From Azolla pinnata (taxonomy: Eukaryota; Streptophyta; Polypodiopsida; Salviniales; Salviniaceae): a stretch of DNA of 64,000 nt. The notes below the pieces were generated by a model that searched no databases, was not told where the DNA came from, and saw nothing but the letters and a program-made list of their open reading frames with translations. The DNA is taken from the NCBI GenBank assembly GCA_037176905.1, contig JBBBWG010012335.1, positions 22,302-86,301 on the forward strand, in the 5' to 3' direction. Position numbers and translations under genes: made by a program. Shown piece by piece: positions 45,791-58,993 of the stretch. Every line of letters begins with the position of its first letter. The first letter of the stretch is position 1.

Positions 45791-46756
45791 AAGGATGAAG
45801 AAGGATTTCAATGATAATCCAATTCATAAAGCTCTGTTGTACAATTCAAGCATCAGTTTTACAGCGGCCAAATGTCGAGGGGATCGAATGATTGGGTAAT
45901 GACTCGGTTAAGTTAAGGGAGCAGCAGCGAAATTCGAAGCACTTGCCCTGAATGTTTGATCTTAGGTGAACCCTAGCATACATTGGTTGCTTGATGAGGT
46001 TCGATTCCCCTGGGGTTCTGATTCATGTGACACGAAACAACTCTTGCATCGAGAGTGTTTTGAAAAGTCAATATAGGAGAAGTAGCAACTGTAGTAATGT
46101 TGTTTGTTCTTCTGCTGTATGATCGATTCTCGGACGGATATCTCTCCTACATTTTGATTACATTCGCATCGAAAGGCATCACTTGCATGATTAATTAATT
46201 TGAACCCAATCACATTGTGTCAGGTGTGCCATCTACACATAGTCAAAACCCATGTACTCCATACACATGCAAGCACAACATACAAACATACATATGCCCA
46301 CATATACATACATACATACACACACACACCACATGTATGTATGTGCATGCATCTATGCCTGTGTGTGTATGTGTGCGTCCACATGCATTGTATGCATGTA
46401 TGTGCATGCATGCATGCATGTTTATGTATGTATGTGCATGCCTCTATGCCTATGTATGTGTGCGTGCGTCTGCATGCATGCATCCATGCCTGTGCATGCA
46501 TCGATGTCGATGCATGTGTGTAGCCACATGCAGTGTATGCTATGCATGTCTGTGTGTGTATGTCTATGATGCTATGCTGTTGTATGCATGCGCATGCACT
46601 TATGCCTATGTATGTATGTGTATGTGTATGTGTGTATGTGTGTATGTGTGTATGTATCTGTGTGTGTATGTGTGTGTGCATGTATGTGTGCGTGTATGTG
46701 TGCATGTGTGTGTGTGTGTGTGCATGTATGTGTGTTTGTGTGTATGTATGTGTGCA

Positions 46757-46789
<33 letters not shown>

Positions 46790-47211
46790 ATGTATGTATG
46801 TATGTATGTATGTATGTGTGCATGTGTGTGTGCGTGCACATGATGGTATGTGCGTGTATGCATGCCATGCGCTGCTGAAGCGTTGCTTTCATTCATCAGA
46901 GGAAGGAACGTGACGTTCTTTCCCTGCTCTCTCTGATTCGCCCACGAACGAAATCTGCCCCTGATCTGCCGCTCCCTCCATCGCCAGCTCCATCGCAGCA
47001 GCATCGGATCACAGCAGAAGAATCGGAAAGCTTTCGAATCCCCCTGATGGGCTGCGAGGCCACAGACATCATCCACATCCCCGCAGCGACCAGTGGAGGA
47101 GGCCTGCGGGAGGCTTCGCTGAATCGTGGCCCGCGGTAGGCCGTTTCTCGCGGCCGCAGCAAAATGTAGGGCTTTTATGCCTCTCCACCGCTTCTACAGC
47201 CGCCCCCGACC
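45791..47211. other. Intergenic region upstream of RKS-repeat gene copy 2
   Basis: Contains the microsatellite at 46240-46865 and a GC-richer promoter-like stretch (46900-47200) just before the ATG. No other gene. Confidence 0.5.
46240..46865. repeat. CATA/TATG/TG microsatellite array
   Basis: Alternating purine-pyrimidine DNA with a pure TATG run at about 46771-46817. ORFs in all frames are artefacts. Confidence 0.9.
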
Positions 47212-50200
47212 ATGGATTCCTCCGTGTTGGAGTTCTTCAAAGAGAGCCATCTGCTCTCTTTTCAAGTAGATTTCTCCAGCTCGACGCACCGCCTCACGTT
47301 CACGGGAGAGAATTCCAAGGCAAGTTCGTGTGTACAATGTATAGCATTTGTGTTCTCCAGGCAGACTGTACATGTACAACATAAGTGTATTGGCAGACTG
47401 CCCATGTACATGTATTGCATGTGCATGGTGGCTGGTGCTCATTGCCCTCTTGGCCGACTGCAATGCACATGTGTAGCATATACATACGATAAATGTTCGA
47501 TTCAGTGTCTCCAGGGGAGTGCATGTGTATATGTACAGCTTATCTGTATGCGAATGTATGCGGTAAACCGGTATTTGTAGGACTCATTTTCCTTACCGAC
47601 TGCATTCATCTTGTATAGGTAGATGTAAGGATGGGTGTGGTAGGGGTCGATCTCCATAGGCAACTACTGCACGTGTATATGAATGCATATCTATGTGACA
47701 AGGGGGTTATGATATTACATGGTGGTTCTTAGTTACAATCAGTGAAAATTTCCTTAGGTGCATTCCTTCTGGAATTTTTGTTCCTTTCTATTAACTACCC
47801 AGATTATCTCCATCAGTTCCAGTTGTTCTGCTTTTCCTGTGGTGGGCACCTTACCAGACAACATGTCATCATACGAGTCATGTTCATATTCGTTCCATTG
47901 CTCAAAACATATTGATGAAGAATACCTGTAACCCTCTTCTCTGAAAATGTACATGTCTCGCTACTAATATGGTGTATTAAGAGAAACATATCTGTGTATC
48001 TGTGCTCATTCCAACAGTGATACAGTGTTTTACTAGAGTAAAGTGCCATTGAAAACACGTCAATTTAATTCCGCTTTAACATCTAAATGCATACTGGCCA
48101 TTGAGAAGGCTGCTTTTTGTATTTCTCATGTACAGGTAAAAAGAACATGGTACAAAGGAATTTTGGACCTTGATTTTGATCTGAAAAGATGTATCATCAG
48201 GGATGAAGAAAACCCAATTTTGGTAAAAAGGAATTCTCATACACACCATGTTTGTCACTGTGATTCCGTTTCATGTGTCAATTTCCTTATAAGTAGGCCT
48301 ATCATTCATGCAGACTCAGTCCTTCACAGGATTTCAGAAGATAGAGAAATCTGAAGATGAAACACTAAAGTTCATGACTCTGATATTCAGGTATGCTTCT
48401 TTGCAAGTTTCTTGATGGTTCATATAACTCTCATTATTCTATTCGGAGTCTCTAGAGAAACATTTTCCCACCAAAAACCTGATCAGAGGAAACCATATCA
48501 CACTTTTCCCGCAGACATGATGAATGGAAAATAATTCCTCAAAACATAGCAGAGGAAAAATGCATTCGTTATGTGGCACAGGTTTGATCTTTTCTTTCAA
48601 TTTTGCAGTCAATGAAAGCAAGCACTATATACAAATATTTTTGAGGTGACATGGAAACTAACAAAGTAGAAGATCATCGATTTCTTTTGCAGTACATCAG
48701 TGATTATCAATCAGTCAAGGTAGAAGAGATTGTGAAGAATGGAATGAACAAAGGAATCATTGGCCTAGTAATACCATTCTGTCTCTATGTAGTTTCACCA
48801 TTCTCATACGAATGATGTTTGTACATGCATAGATATAAGAAACACCGTGAAACGAAGCTTTTTATTTTTGTGTTATTCCTTGGACAGGGCCATGCTCAAG
48901 TTATGAAACATGGCTTGGTTCAGCAATGTGATAGTAATGGAAGTAAAGTGAAATTGAGGTTTCTGGTCCTCATCCCTGGAAAATTGTTTGGATTTCAGGT
49001 CTGTAATCTAGTCCTAATAAGTCACTTTTTCTTTGTTATTCAGGTCATAGTACTAAAATGGTTTACTATTTCTGAAATACCTCCTAGGAAATTGAAGGCC
49101 AGCGGGCATCCTTGGTCTTGTCCCTATTTGATGCGAAAGTAATGGTATGTTAACTTTTTTGTTTCATCTGCATTCATGATGAGGTGAATGTGTATAACCC
49201 TTCTGCATTCATGATGAGGTGAATTTGCTTGTAAAAGGCATGGTTTTCTGAAGAAATTACCTGAGTAGGATGTGCACTTATCATTTCTTTTGATATTGAT
49301 GTGTGCAGACATTACCAGAAGTCGGTGGATTTCAACTCCAAATTGATATTTCTGATGCTCTGTATTTTAATCCGGTGCAAGAAGTAAGTTAACCAAACCG
49401 GCAGATTTCTCCTCCATCAGAGACGGTGTCAACAACACATATGCCTCCAACATTTTTGTTGACGTTGACATGGGTCTAGGCAAAGTAGGAATCCTAAAAA
49501 AGTGATTTTACTCATTCTTTTCAACTACAGGCAGAATGGGGTTCTTGGGCAAAAGAACTTAATGCTGCAATTGATCTTACAAAAGACGCCCAAGATGGAG
49601 TTCTTGTCACACAACAAGAGAACAAGACTGTAGGGGTGCAAGATGAGAAGAAACAAGGAGATTCCAATGAAGTGCAAGAACCCTTACGCAGAGGAAGCCA
49701 GCTCATCGTGACACCAGAACAAGCCAGGCAATTAAGCATGCTAAAAAAGCCAGTTTCTAGGGCAAGGCTTTGTCTTGCAGACTCACTCTCTGAACTGGAG
49801 GCTTTACTCAGGCAGATTAAAACTTCAAACACGCTTAGCGAATTAGAAATGTTTTACATTTCTAACTCTGACAGCAAGAGGAAAGGAAATAGATTCTGCT
49901 CTTCTTCACCTACGAGGAGGAGTTCTGGGAGAGAAAACCTGGACTGGGGATATAAGAGCAGTAGAAGGAGAAGCAGGGATGATCTCTGCTTACATTCATT
50001 TGTTTCCAGGAAAACATCTTTTGGATTTACTCCAAAATATGACACAGCAAACAAAACATATTCAAGCTATCACAGCGGAACAACAACAAGACAAGCATCC
50101 CCTCTTAGGAGTAGCAGAGAAGATTTGTATAATACAGAACTGCAAGTAAGGCAGGAGCCAGTACTTGCAGAAGAAAGTAAAAGTTTCAGGCCTTCAATGG

Positions 50201-52905
50201 AAGACACTTTGAGGGCACAATCTTCATTATTTTGTCCTCAAGATATGTCTATATCAGCATGTGCAACAAATTCGTCTCTTGAGGAACATAACGAGAGTCA
50301 GAAAGCGTATCCCTCAAATGATGCAGATAGCTTGCCTGAGGATAACATACAATACACTAAAGGAGGTGGAGACTTTGCAGAGGTAGCAGAAATTTCCAAA
50401 ACGAGTAAGAACGACAGCGACAATGTGCTACCAAAACGTAAAAGTACACTTAAACTCAGCCAGTCATGTCGACCTAATCGTGTTTCATTTTCTCCTGAAC
50501 CGGAGATCAGGGAGTTTTCAGATGATTTCTCTGTTGAAATAACACAAGGAGATCAGAGAACTCCTGATGTCCCACCTGTGACGAATGCTGGAGATCAATC
50601 CAAGTCCGCCCCATCAAGCAAGATGTACGAAGCCTCTCAGCAGTTAACTGTTGATTTAGGATGCTATTCTCCTGGAAATACTTCTACAGAGGAATATCAA
50701 GAAAAGCAGCAATCTGAGACATATGATAACCCTCGGCAGTTAGCATTTGATAGAGGACAATATTCTCCAAGAAACAATTCAATGGAGGAATTACAAGAAA
50801 TGCAGCAATCTGAAATGGAAAACAGATATTTGACAGAGTTGCCTCCCGTACAACCATTTTCTTCTTACAAGCAATCTCGAGTTCAATCAATGAACCCAAA
50901 TAAGCTTGCAATTGATGCAACGGGAAGTGTTGAACCTAGAGCGAGCATGCCAAATAATGAGCTTAATGACCCAGATTCAAGGTATATGTACCAAGGTTCT
51001 AGCACAGAAGAAGTTGATCCAATCTACTCTAATAGAAGATCGTTTTTCCAAGATGAGCCCAGCCCATTTGAAATAAGCTCAGAATCATCTGGAAATTCTT
51101 CCGAAGGGGACGATGTTGAAGACCTTGACATCAGGCTTACAGGCACAGGTCTTTCAGAGCATAGTTCCAGGGAAGGAAGTGTCTCACAAAACTCAATGCC
51201 TGCAGAGGGAAGACAATCGAGGTACAATCTGGATAACATCGGCATACAAAACATACTTTCTCCTGCCTTTGGAGAAGGTAACAAATTGAGTTTTAATGTG
51301 AGGGATGAAGTGGCGCAAGGAAGAGTATCAACATCTGATGTGATGGATGTGGCCCCAGAAAGCTCATTCTCGGGGAGGAAGTCTGGTTTCGGTTTACAGA
51401 ATGAGGAGCCAGCTGCCCCTGTTTTCCCAGCAGAGGCAAGAAAATCCAGCCGCATTTCTCAGGATGACTTACCATCTGCCTCAGGTTTTGCGGCAGATGC
51501 AAGAAAATCGAGGTTCGCTGTGATGGATGAAGAACCACAAAGCACAGCTGGGCCTATTACAGGAGCAGGGCAAAGTAGGGCAAACCAAGATGAGCAACCA
51601 TCTGGTTCAAAATTTTCAGCAGGAAGGAAATCGAGATATTTAATGGGGAAGGATGAAGATCCAACTTTAGACTATCAAAGGAATTCGTTTGCTCCACAAC
51701 AAATCAGGTCAACTAGTCTACGGGGTGATTCTGATGGAACAGCACAAGAATCTCTAAAATTGTCGACGATCAGGAAGTCCAGGGTCAATTTTGGTAGGGA
51801 AGAAGATGCACTGTTGACGGATCAGGGTGTTTACAGACAATCAAGTACAACCCAGAAGTCAATGCATACTTCAGATTACGATGAGGCTTCTGCATCTTCA
51901 GATTATCAAAGTAGCTTGCCTGTTACACAGTCAGGCAAGTCAAGTAGCTCAAGGAAAAGCTTTGTTGAAGTCCAACTGGAGCACCCACAAGCTCCGAGGA
52001 TTTCAGTGATCAGGAAGTCGAGAGTGATTAGCCCAAAGGATGATGATGCAGCCTGGGATTCTCCCAATTCGAGTCAAACGAATACTACGACGCAAGCATC
52101 TCAAGGCAATGAACCTAATGTGAATGAAACTTTTTCCCGTGATTGGTTCGAAACAAGGAAATCCAGATCCATTCTCAGAGACGAAGCAGAACGTCCTCAA
52201 CAGGGTTCAACGATTACCGAAGGAAGGAAATCTAGGTTCATGTCCAATGATGGAAAATCGCCCGTGCTTATGGTGGTAAGGAAATCGAGGATCATCATGG
52301 AAACGGATGGCGAGGACCTGGTTGCGCCTCCAAATTACGAAGGGGGCTTTTCTGCCTCGCATTCGGCTCGATCAAGCAGTGCGATGCTGGCTGCTGATGA
52401 TGTTCAACTGCAGCAACCACCAACTCCAACGTTTTCCGAGACTGAGAACTCGGGGGTGAATTTTGGAAAGGATGCAGTCTCTGGTTATCAGAGAAAGTCT
52501 CTAGCATCAATGGCAGACGGTGATATGATGATCGAGCCAATTGTAACTGAGGTAAGGAGATCAGATTGGGATCCAAGTAATGAGGTTGTCGCATCGTCTT
52601 ATCAGGAGAATTCGACATCTAGTCATCCAGGATCTACTGGAGCATCAGTGGATCCAATGCAGCCAAATGAGGGTGATGTTTCAGAGACATCGTGGAAAAA
52701 CTCCGCTTCCACTCGGTCGAGTACTTCCCATCCAGCGCTGGCAGGGTTTGAGGCAGCAGAGTCCAATGTCGGCGAGGTTCCGCAAAGCTATCATGCGAGG
52801 AAGTCGGAGTGGAGGCTAAGTAGAGAGCCAGTTACATCCTCAAGACTTAGCATGTTTAGGGCATCGATGCGAGCACAGAAAAACAGTATTTCTGAACGGC
52901 GATAA
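47212..52905 (+). CDS. RKS-repeat family, copy 2 (1,343 aa, nine exons)
   Basis: Exons are 47212-47319, 48136-48222, 48314-48390, 48515-48581, 48693-48767, 48888-48998, 49088-49144, 49309-49383 and 49531-52905; all phases match. Intron 1 has a GC donor (AAG|GCAAGT). Residues 1-235 alternate hydrophobic strands and polar turns (LLSFQVDFSSSTHRLTF, TWYKGILDLDFDLKRCIIRD, KFMTLIFRHDEWKIIP, KLRFLVLIPGKLFGFQ, FQLQIDISDALYF), so probably a folded beta-rich module that I cannot name. From about residue 278 the shared start VTPEQARQL and RARLCLADSLSELEALLRQI opens a long disordered part with at least a dozen RKSR/RKS cores, many preceded by acid-Gly/Ala and followed by DEEP. DYQSSLPV...RKSRV (51880-52025) matches 38950-39100 of copy 1. 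Clearly a tandem paralogue. Function unknown. Confidence 0.85.
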
Positions 52906-53988
52906 TGATTGATAATCGAAACTCCATGGTAAAGCAGCAAGCACATCATAAGATGGCAATCATAACCGGAGTAATAGCACTGGCCCTTGGGGCCCTTCCC
53001 ATAAACAAAGCTGCTAATCTTGCAAGGAAGTCGAAAGGGAGTCTTAAGTAAAGACTTGGTATGCTTAGCTCGTCCATGCAAGCAGGGAATACTGCATGCA
53101 TGGTGATGATGATTGATGAATGGAAGGCACATCATAAGATAATATCGTAGCGGAGTATCAGCTCGGTCCAGGTTGTGCATTGGCATCATGTTTCCTGCTC
53201 ACAAATAGTGAAATGCTGCTGGACTTCATATTGTTTTGGAGAGCTTGCATTCATGGTTATGTGTCCATGGTCAAGTTGGATTTCTTTGAGGAACTGGATT
53301 ATATCGTTCTACCAATGTTTGCTCAGTTTAACTTTCTATTTAGATACTGGATCACATTACACTTCTGCAAAATGCAAGTAAAAATCTGAAAACAGTCTTG
53401 CAAACACATAATCTCCAATAAGAGATTGCAGTCATACCTATCTTGGGGCCCATGTACATATATATTATGCAAGGGAACCGCTTCTGTACTGAACCATGAT
53501 TTGGTGGTGATAAAGTTAAATTCACCATAAACATGTAATGTGTTTTGAGTACCTCAACTAGGATCAATTTTCCTCAAAATATGAACTACTTTTTCAAAGC
53601 AAAAAGCTCTTTGCTGAAATTTGGCGGTTACCAACATGCATGACGAAATGAATGTCATGACTGTATATAATTTGAGCACTCATTGATACATTCAATTCTG
53701 TTTTTTCTTTTCTCACCTCGAGGCAACATATTTTGTTGGACTACAGGAAGCCAAGCTTTGGGCATTATAATTTTTGTACTCACAGAGAATCTAGTAACTT
53801 TCTAGATATTGTACATCCCCAGTTCTTGATTGCTGCATCGAGGGATTGCTGCATCAAGGATCTCCTTACATAGGGCTCTGCTACCTTCATTGTGTTTCTT
53901 CTATTGACCCAATAATATATCGCTGGTTGGTTCCAAAATGTCCCTACCAAACGTTCTCAGTCTCTTTGAGAACAGTTTATACATTGTT
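52906..53988. other. Convergent intergenic region between RKS copy 2 and JMJ30
   Basis: AT-rich; a loosely repeated AAGCACATCATAAGAT / AAGGCACATCATAAGAT pair lies at about 52938 and 53124. No gene is seen. Confidence 0.5.
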
Positions 53989-56900
53989 TCAGTCTTCTTC
54001 CGTATTGGTCCACCAGAAACTGACAGAAAAACTCAAGCTGAGAGACCTGACATAGTGCCACCATTTCGGAGGAATGTACAGCATCTCTCCTTCCTCCAAT
54101 GTACAGTCCATGTAGGAGAGATTTTGTGCCAAAGGGAACTTACTGTAGTCTGGGTTATCCAAATCCACCTACGTATTCAAAAAGCAAACAATATTTCTAG
54201 CTAGCATTGCTTGAGAGTTAGTTTGGATAATGGCACCCTTCAAATCCACAACAAGGTAATCTCGTAAGCCCTAAAAGTCCACAGAAGATGCTGAGTCATA
54301 AACCTCTTAATTAGAAAAACATAGACCTTAAACTTGCTTTGTTAGGTGAATTCCTGAATTGTTAGTTGATACTGGTGCATGTTAAGCATAGGTGATAAGA
54401 GGTAAAAGCTCATAATCCCTGAAGTCCTGAAAAATATGCTGACTCCCAAACCTCTTGATAACAAAAACATAAACCTTAAACAACTGCCATTGTTGAGTAA
54501 AATCCTAAATTGGTAGTTGTCAATGCATGTTACCTTGTAGTTTAAGAAAATGATAATACTTGAACATCAAATCCTAAAGCCCTGTGGATACAGAAACCAC
54601 AAACCATAAATGTCCATCATCATCCCGTCATCGACTGTATTTCCTGCCCCCCACAGTTAATAAAACGCTATACCCCAACACTCAATACCCATACTCAAGA
54701 AAACCGTAAACCAGGAATCCAAATTCCTACAGTTAAGAAAACACTCTAAACCATAGCTATTGATGTAATTTAGTTTCTGTAGACAAAACACGATGTTCTC
54801 TAGTCTAGTTCTTTAAAAAGATTTAGTATCCTGGTGCCCACAGAATGCAATTCATGAACAGAATGCATACCTGACTTGAGTTACAAAGCATGGTCTCTTC
54901 AAATGGATAGAGTCCAATGGTAGCTTCCGGGCTGTAGAGCCTCACATATTTCCGTCCAACAACCTTCAAGAAATGCTCAGTGTAAGAGAAGCCCCTTAAA
55001 GAAGAGGGGGTGTGTTCATACCTATTAGATTTTACATGCACGTCATTCGAATCGAAACTAAAAGCAATAGAGACGAAGAGTATTCTAGAAGGGAGTTATG
55101 CTCACTTGACAAAGAAGGTTATGGTGCGGATCGTGATGTAAAGGTGTGACTGTTCCACTTGGACCAAGCCATGCATTTATGACTTTTATTTCTCCACCTG
55201 AGGCTGCACAGTAGTCTGGAATCCTGATGTCTTCCTGAAGTTCCGGAATCTGAAAGAAAGTTGCCATTCAATAATTCATAATCACAATTACCCCAGCACT
55301 CTATAACTAAAAAAGGAAGTATGATCTAGTAGTTGGACTACCTGCTCGAAAAGCGGATGTTGAGCAAGATATGGTCGCTCTGAACAGGCAGTATCAGATG
55401 CTTGAATCCTTCTAAGAAACTCTACCATTGTCATAAGCTCTTGCTTCCAGCCTGAAGCCAGGTAGTGCTCACCCACCTGCAGTCGACCATTTAAAGCTTT
55501 GAATCCATGGAAATCACTGCAAAGCTTCTTTCACTTGAAGTTTAGTTTAAGAGGTAGTGGTGTTTAATCTGGAATAATTTCAGAGAAACAAATAGCATGG
55601 CATATACCTCTACAGGTACAGTACGGTTTCCAACGATATCGATGAAATAACCCATATGGCTCCATTTCTTCATTGCAGGCCAATGTGCCATCCCATTTGT
55701 TATAATAACTGGGAAACATGGCATAAAATAGTTGCAGAGGAAATCTTCTACTGGTAGTAGGCTCATCTTGCTGACCTCAGAGGAATACAAAGATCCACGA
55801 GGTAACTCTGTTCCAGAAACCTAGTCATGGCTCCCTAATAAGCTTTCTTTTTAGATTCAAGAAACTCAATAAAAATGTAAAAAATGTAAAAAATGTAAAT
55901 AACAAACGTAATTCCGTTATGACTATATAACATTAATCATCGTCGATGTAGAATAGTCCTATATCATAAAGAATAACCCTTACCAATTGGTGCAAAGTGC
56001 TAGGATCGATGTAGGCTAGATGAAGAAGCGTCAACATAATATAACCATACATGAATACCATGAGAAGGCCATAACCACATGGCATCAAACCAACAAAATG
56101 CATGCTCTTGTACCATTCATAATATACCTATTACTACTAATAGTGTATGAGGGATACTAGATGCCAAAGTGAAATACATATAATGAGCATAAATCCACAA
56201 TAAGCACCAAAAAATAAAGCACATACTATCAGCACTACATGTAATATCACACGCTGGATGCCGATTCTACCGTAAACATTTTGCACCGATAAAAAAATAA
56301 GATGCCGGACTGATGATACGGTGTCAGCATCATGCACCACAAAGAAAAATGAACGTCTTTCCTTTCGCAGTGATGCAAGTAGTAGGAGCCCTAAATGAGG
56401 CTTGGGCAAATACAGGCAACATGATATAGCATGGGTTTCCACATCACCACGGCATATATATGTTCATAGATTTCCACATCACCACGGCATATATATGTTC
56501 ATCGATTTCCATATATCATCACGGCATATATATGTTCATAGGTTTCCACATCACCACGGCATATATATGTTCATCGATTTCCATATATCATCACGGCATA
56601 TATACATATATATATATATGCTCATAGATTTCCACATCATCACGGCATATATATGTTCATCGATTTCCATAGATCATCACGGCATATGTTTGCCTGTAAT
56701 ATGCTGCGCACCGTCAGTGCGGAGAGATATACCTTTGAACACGATCGAATGTCGCCATCGGCGGGAGCATCGCCAGGGGCATCGGCCGCGCTTGAGATCC
56801 GTTTCTGAGTTTCGGCGATGGCGGACAGGATGCGGGCCTTGAGGAGGAGTCCCCCCATGAGGAGGCCCATGTCGAGGACGCGAAGGGAAGCGCGGGCGTC

Positions 56901-57131
56901 GGCGGAGTGGAGATGGGCGGAGGCGAGGTGGAGGCAGGAGAGGGAGTAGGCGTCGCGCCAAGCAGGGTGAACGGAGTGCCACGGAGCGGCGTGGAGCTGC
57001 TCCCAGGCCATCTCGTGGGCGGCGTCTGCAGCGGAGGCATCGCCGTCTGCGGCACGAGCTGCGAGGGAGACGTAGGCGAGGCCGCCTTGCCTGCAGACCT
57101 CCCGCAGGACCTCCTGCTGCTGCTCTTCCAT
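53989..57131 (-). CDS. JMJ30: JmjC oxygenase JMJ30/JMJD5
   Basis: Six exons on the minus strand, 57131-56733, 55820-55608, 55476-55342, 55249-55106, 54963-54871 and 54168-53989, all phase 0, give 387 aa. Residues 1-133 are the helical N-terminal part; the JmjC domain follows with [37 protein letters not shown] and the iron-binding HxD in [12 protein letters not shown] (His 287, Asp 289), [22 protein letters not shown], and the last iron-binding His 366 in [13 protein letters not shown]. Arabidopsis JMJ30 is about 430 aa, is clock-regulated and acts as a nuclear H3K36/H3K27 demethylase in period and temperature responses; JMJD5 relatives may hydroxylate or cleave instead. All metal ligands are present. 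A minisatellite begins 85 bp upstream of the start, and intron 1 has a second tandem array. Confidence 0.93.
56432..56695. repeat. 34-46 bp tandem repeat in JMJ30 intron 1, seven units
   Basis: Each unit has CACGGCATATATATGTTCAT, then AGATTTCCACATCAC or CGATTTCCATATATCAT; two variants alternate. One unit has an expanded AT run. Confidence 0.9.
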
Positions 57132-57216
57132 CGCTCCTTCCTTCGCCCACAAAGACGAAAGAAGAAGACGAAGAAGAAGAAGAAGAAGCTCTTAACCATT
57201 TCCGGAAAGTTTAAGG

Positions 57217-58316
57217 AGGCCATTAGTGGGTGATTAAGGAGGCCATTCGTTAGTGGGTGATTAAGGAGCCCATTCATTAGTGGGTGATTAAGGAGCCCAT
57301 TCGTTAGTGGGTGATTAAGGAGCCCATTCATTTAGTGGGTGACTAAGGAGGCCATTCATTTAGTGGGTGATTAAGGAGCCCATTCGTTAGTGGGTGATTA
57401 AGGAGGCCATTCATTTAGTGGGTGATTGAGGAGGCCATTCATTAGTGGGTGATTAAGGAGGCCATTCGTTAGTGGGTGATTAAGGAGGCCATACGTTAGT
57501 AGGTGATTAAGGAGCCCATTCATTAGTGGGTGATTAAGGAGGCCATTCGTTAGTGGGTGATTAAGGAGGCCATTCATTAGTAGGTGATTAAGGAGGCCAT
57601 TCGTTAGTGGGTGATTAAGGAGGCCATTCGTTAGTGGGTGATTAAGGAGGCCATTCGTTAGTAGGTGATTAAGGAGGCCATTCATTAGTGGGTGATTAAG
57701 GAGGCCATTCATTAGTGGGTCATTATGGAGGCCATTCATTTGTGGGTGATTAAGGAGGCCATTCATTTGTGGGTCATTAAGGAGGCCATTCATTTGTGGG
57801 TGATTAAGGAGGCCATTCATTAGTGGGTGACTAAGGAGGCCATTCATTAGTGGGTGATTAAGGAGGCCATTCATTAGTGGGTGATTAAGGAGGCCATTCA
57901 TTAGTGGGTGATTAAGGAGGCCATTCGTTAGTGGGTGACTAAGGAGGCCATTCATTTAGTGGGTGATTAAGGAGCCCATTCGTTAGTGGGTGATTAAGGA
58001 GCCCATTCGTTAGTGGGTGATTAAGGAGGCCATTAGTGAGTCATTAAGGAGGCCATTAGTGGGTCGTTAAGGAGACCATTTAGTGGATTGTTAAGGAGGC
58101 CATTAGTGGGTCGTTAAGAAGGCCATTAGTGGGTCGTTAAGGAGACCATTTAATGGGTCATTAAGGAGGCCATTTAGTGGGTCGTTAAGGATGCCATTAG
58201 TGGGCCGTTAAGAAGGCCATTAGTGGGTCATTAATGAGGCCATTAGTGGGTCGTTAAGGAGGCCATTTAGTGGGTCGTTAAGGAGGCCATTAGTGCGTCG
58301 TTAAGGAACCATTTAG
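57217..58316. repeat. Minisatellite directly upstream of JMJ30, about 40 units
   Basis: The left part (to about 58020) is a 27-28 bp unit, GTGGGTGATTAAGGAGGCCA plus TTCATTA. The right part is a shorter 23-24 bp form with GTGGGTCGTTAAGGAGGCCA. Because 27 is a multiple of three, a false minus-strand ORF of 185 codons (57398-57955) appears. Confidence 0.95.
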
Positions 58317-58854
58317 TGGCCAAATACGGTCAACCGCTCACTAACCTCGATGATTAAGAAAATCGCTTGATGGGTGATTTAAGCAAAGCAGGCTGTTTGT
58401 GGGGTTGTGTAGAAGGACGGAGAGAATCAGAAACGAGCGCAAAAGGCAGGAATCTCCACGAGATCATATGGTCCATCTTACGCGTTGCGGCGTTCGGGTG
58501 ATTAAGGAGGCCATATGGGTAATTAAAGGATTGTGGTGAAGGTGATTAAGGAGGCCAGACGTGTAATTAAGTAAGCAAGCCATCGGTGGGCTATATAAAA
58601 CAAGGTTAGCAAGGCTTTTTGAATAAAAGACCATCACCCATCAACGATTAAGAGCAGGCGATCGTCTTAAACATTCATCAAGACCATCGTCGATGGGCGA
58701 TTAAGCAAGCCAACCGTTCATTGGGCATCGATAGAGCTCATAGAATCAGAGGGGGAGCTTTGACCAGTGATCGACGAGGCCTCGAGAGCATGCTTATAAA
58801 ATAAAAGGGATCATTCCTTTCGCTTGATGCCAGACAACCTTAAACGCTAAACCC

Positions 58855-58993
58855 TAATGGCCTGCCTCCTTAATGACCCATTTATGGCCTCCTTAATGAC
58901 CCACTAATGGCCTCCTTAATGACTCATTTATGGCCTCCTTAATGACCCACTAATGGCCACCTTAATGACCCACCAATGGCCTCCTTAATGGGT
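58855..58993. repeat. Inverted copies of the JMJ30-upstream minisatellite
   Basis: Six copies of TGGCCTCCTTAATGACCCAC or close variants are the reverse complement of the shorter units at 58020-58316. The intervening distance is about 540 bp. Confidence 0.9.

Noticed and set aside
45985-46010. GAGGTTCGATTCCCC, like a tRNA T-arm
   Set aside because: No D-arm or acceptor stem upstream.
57398-57955. Minus-strand 185-codon ORF with a nine-residue NGLLNHPL-type repeat
   Set aside because: It is a by-product of a minisatellite whose 27-bp unit is a multiple of three; interrupted wherever the unit is 28 or 24 bp.
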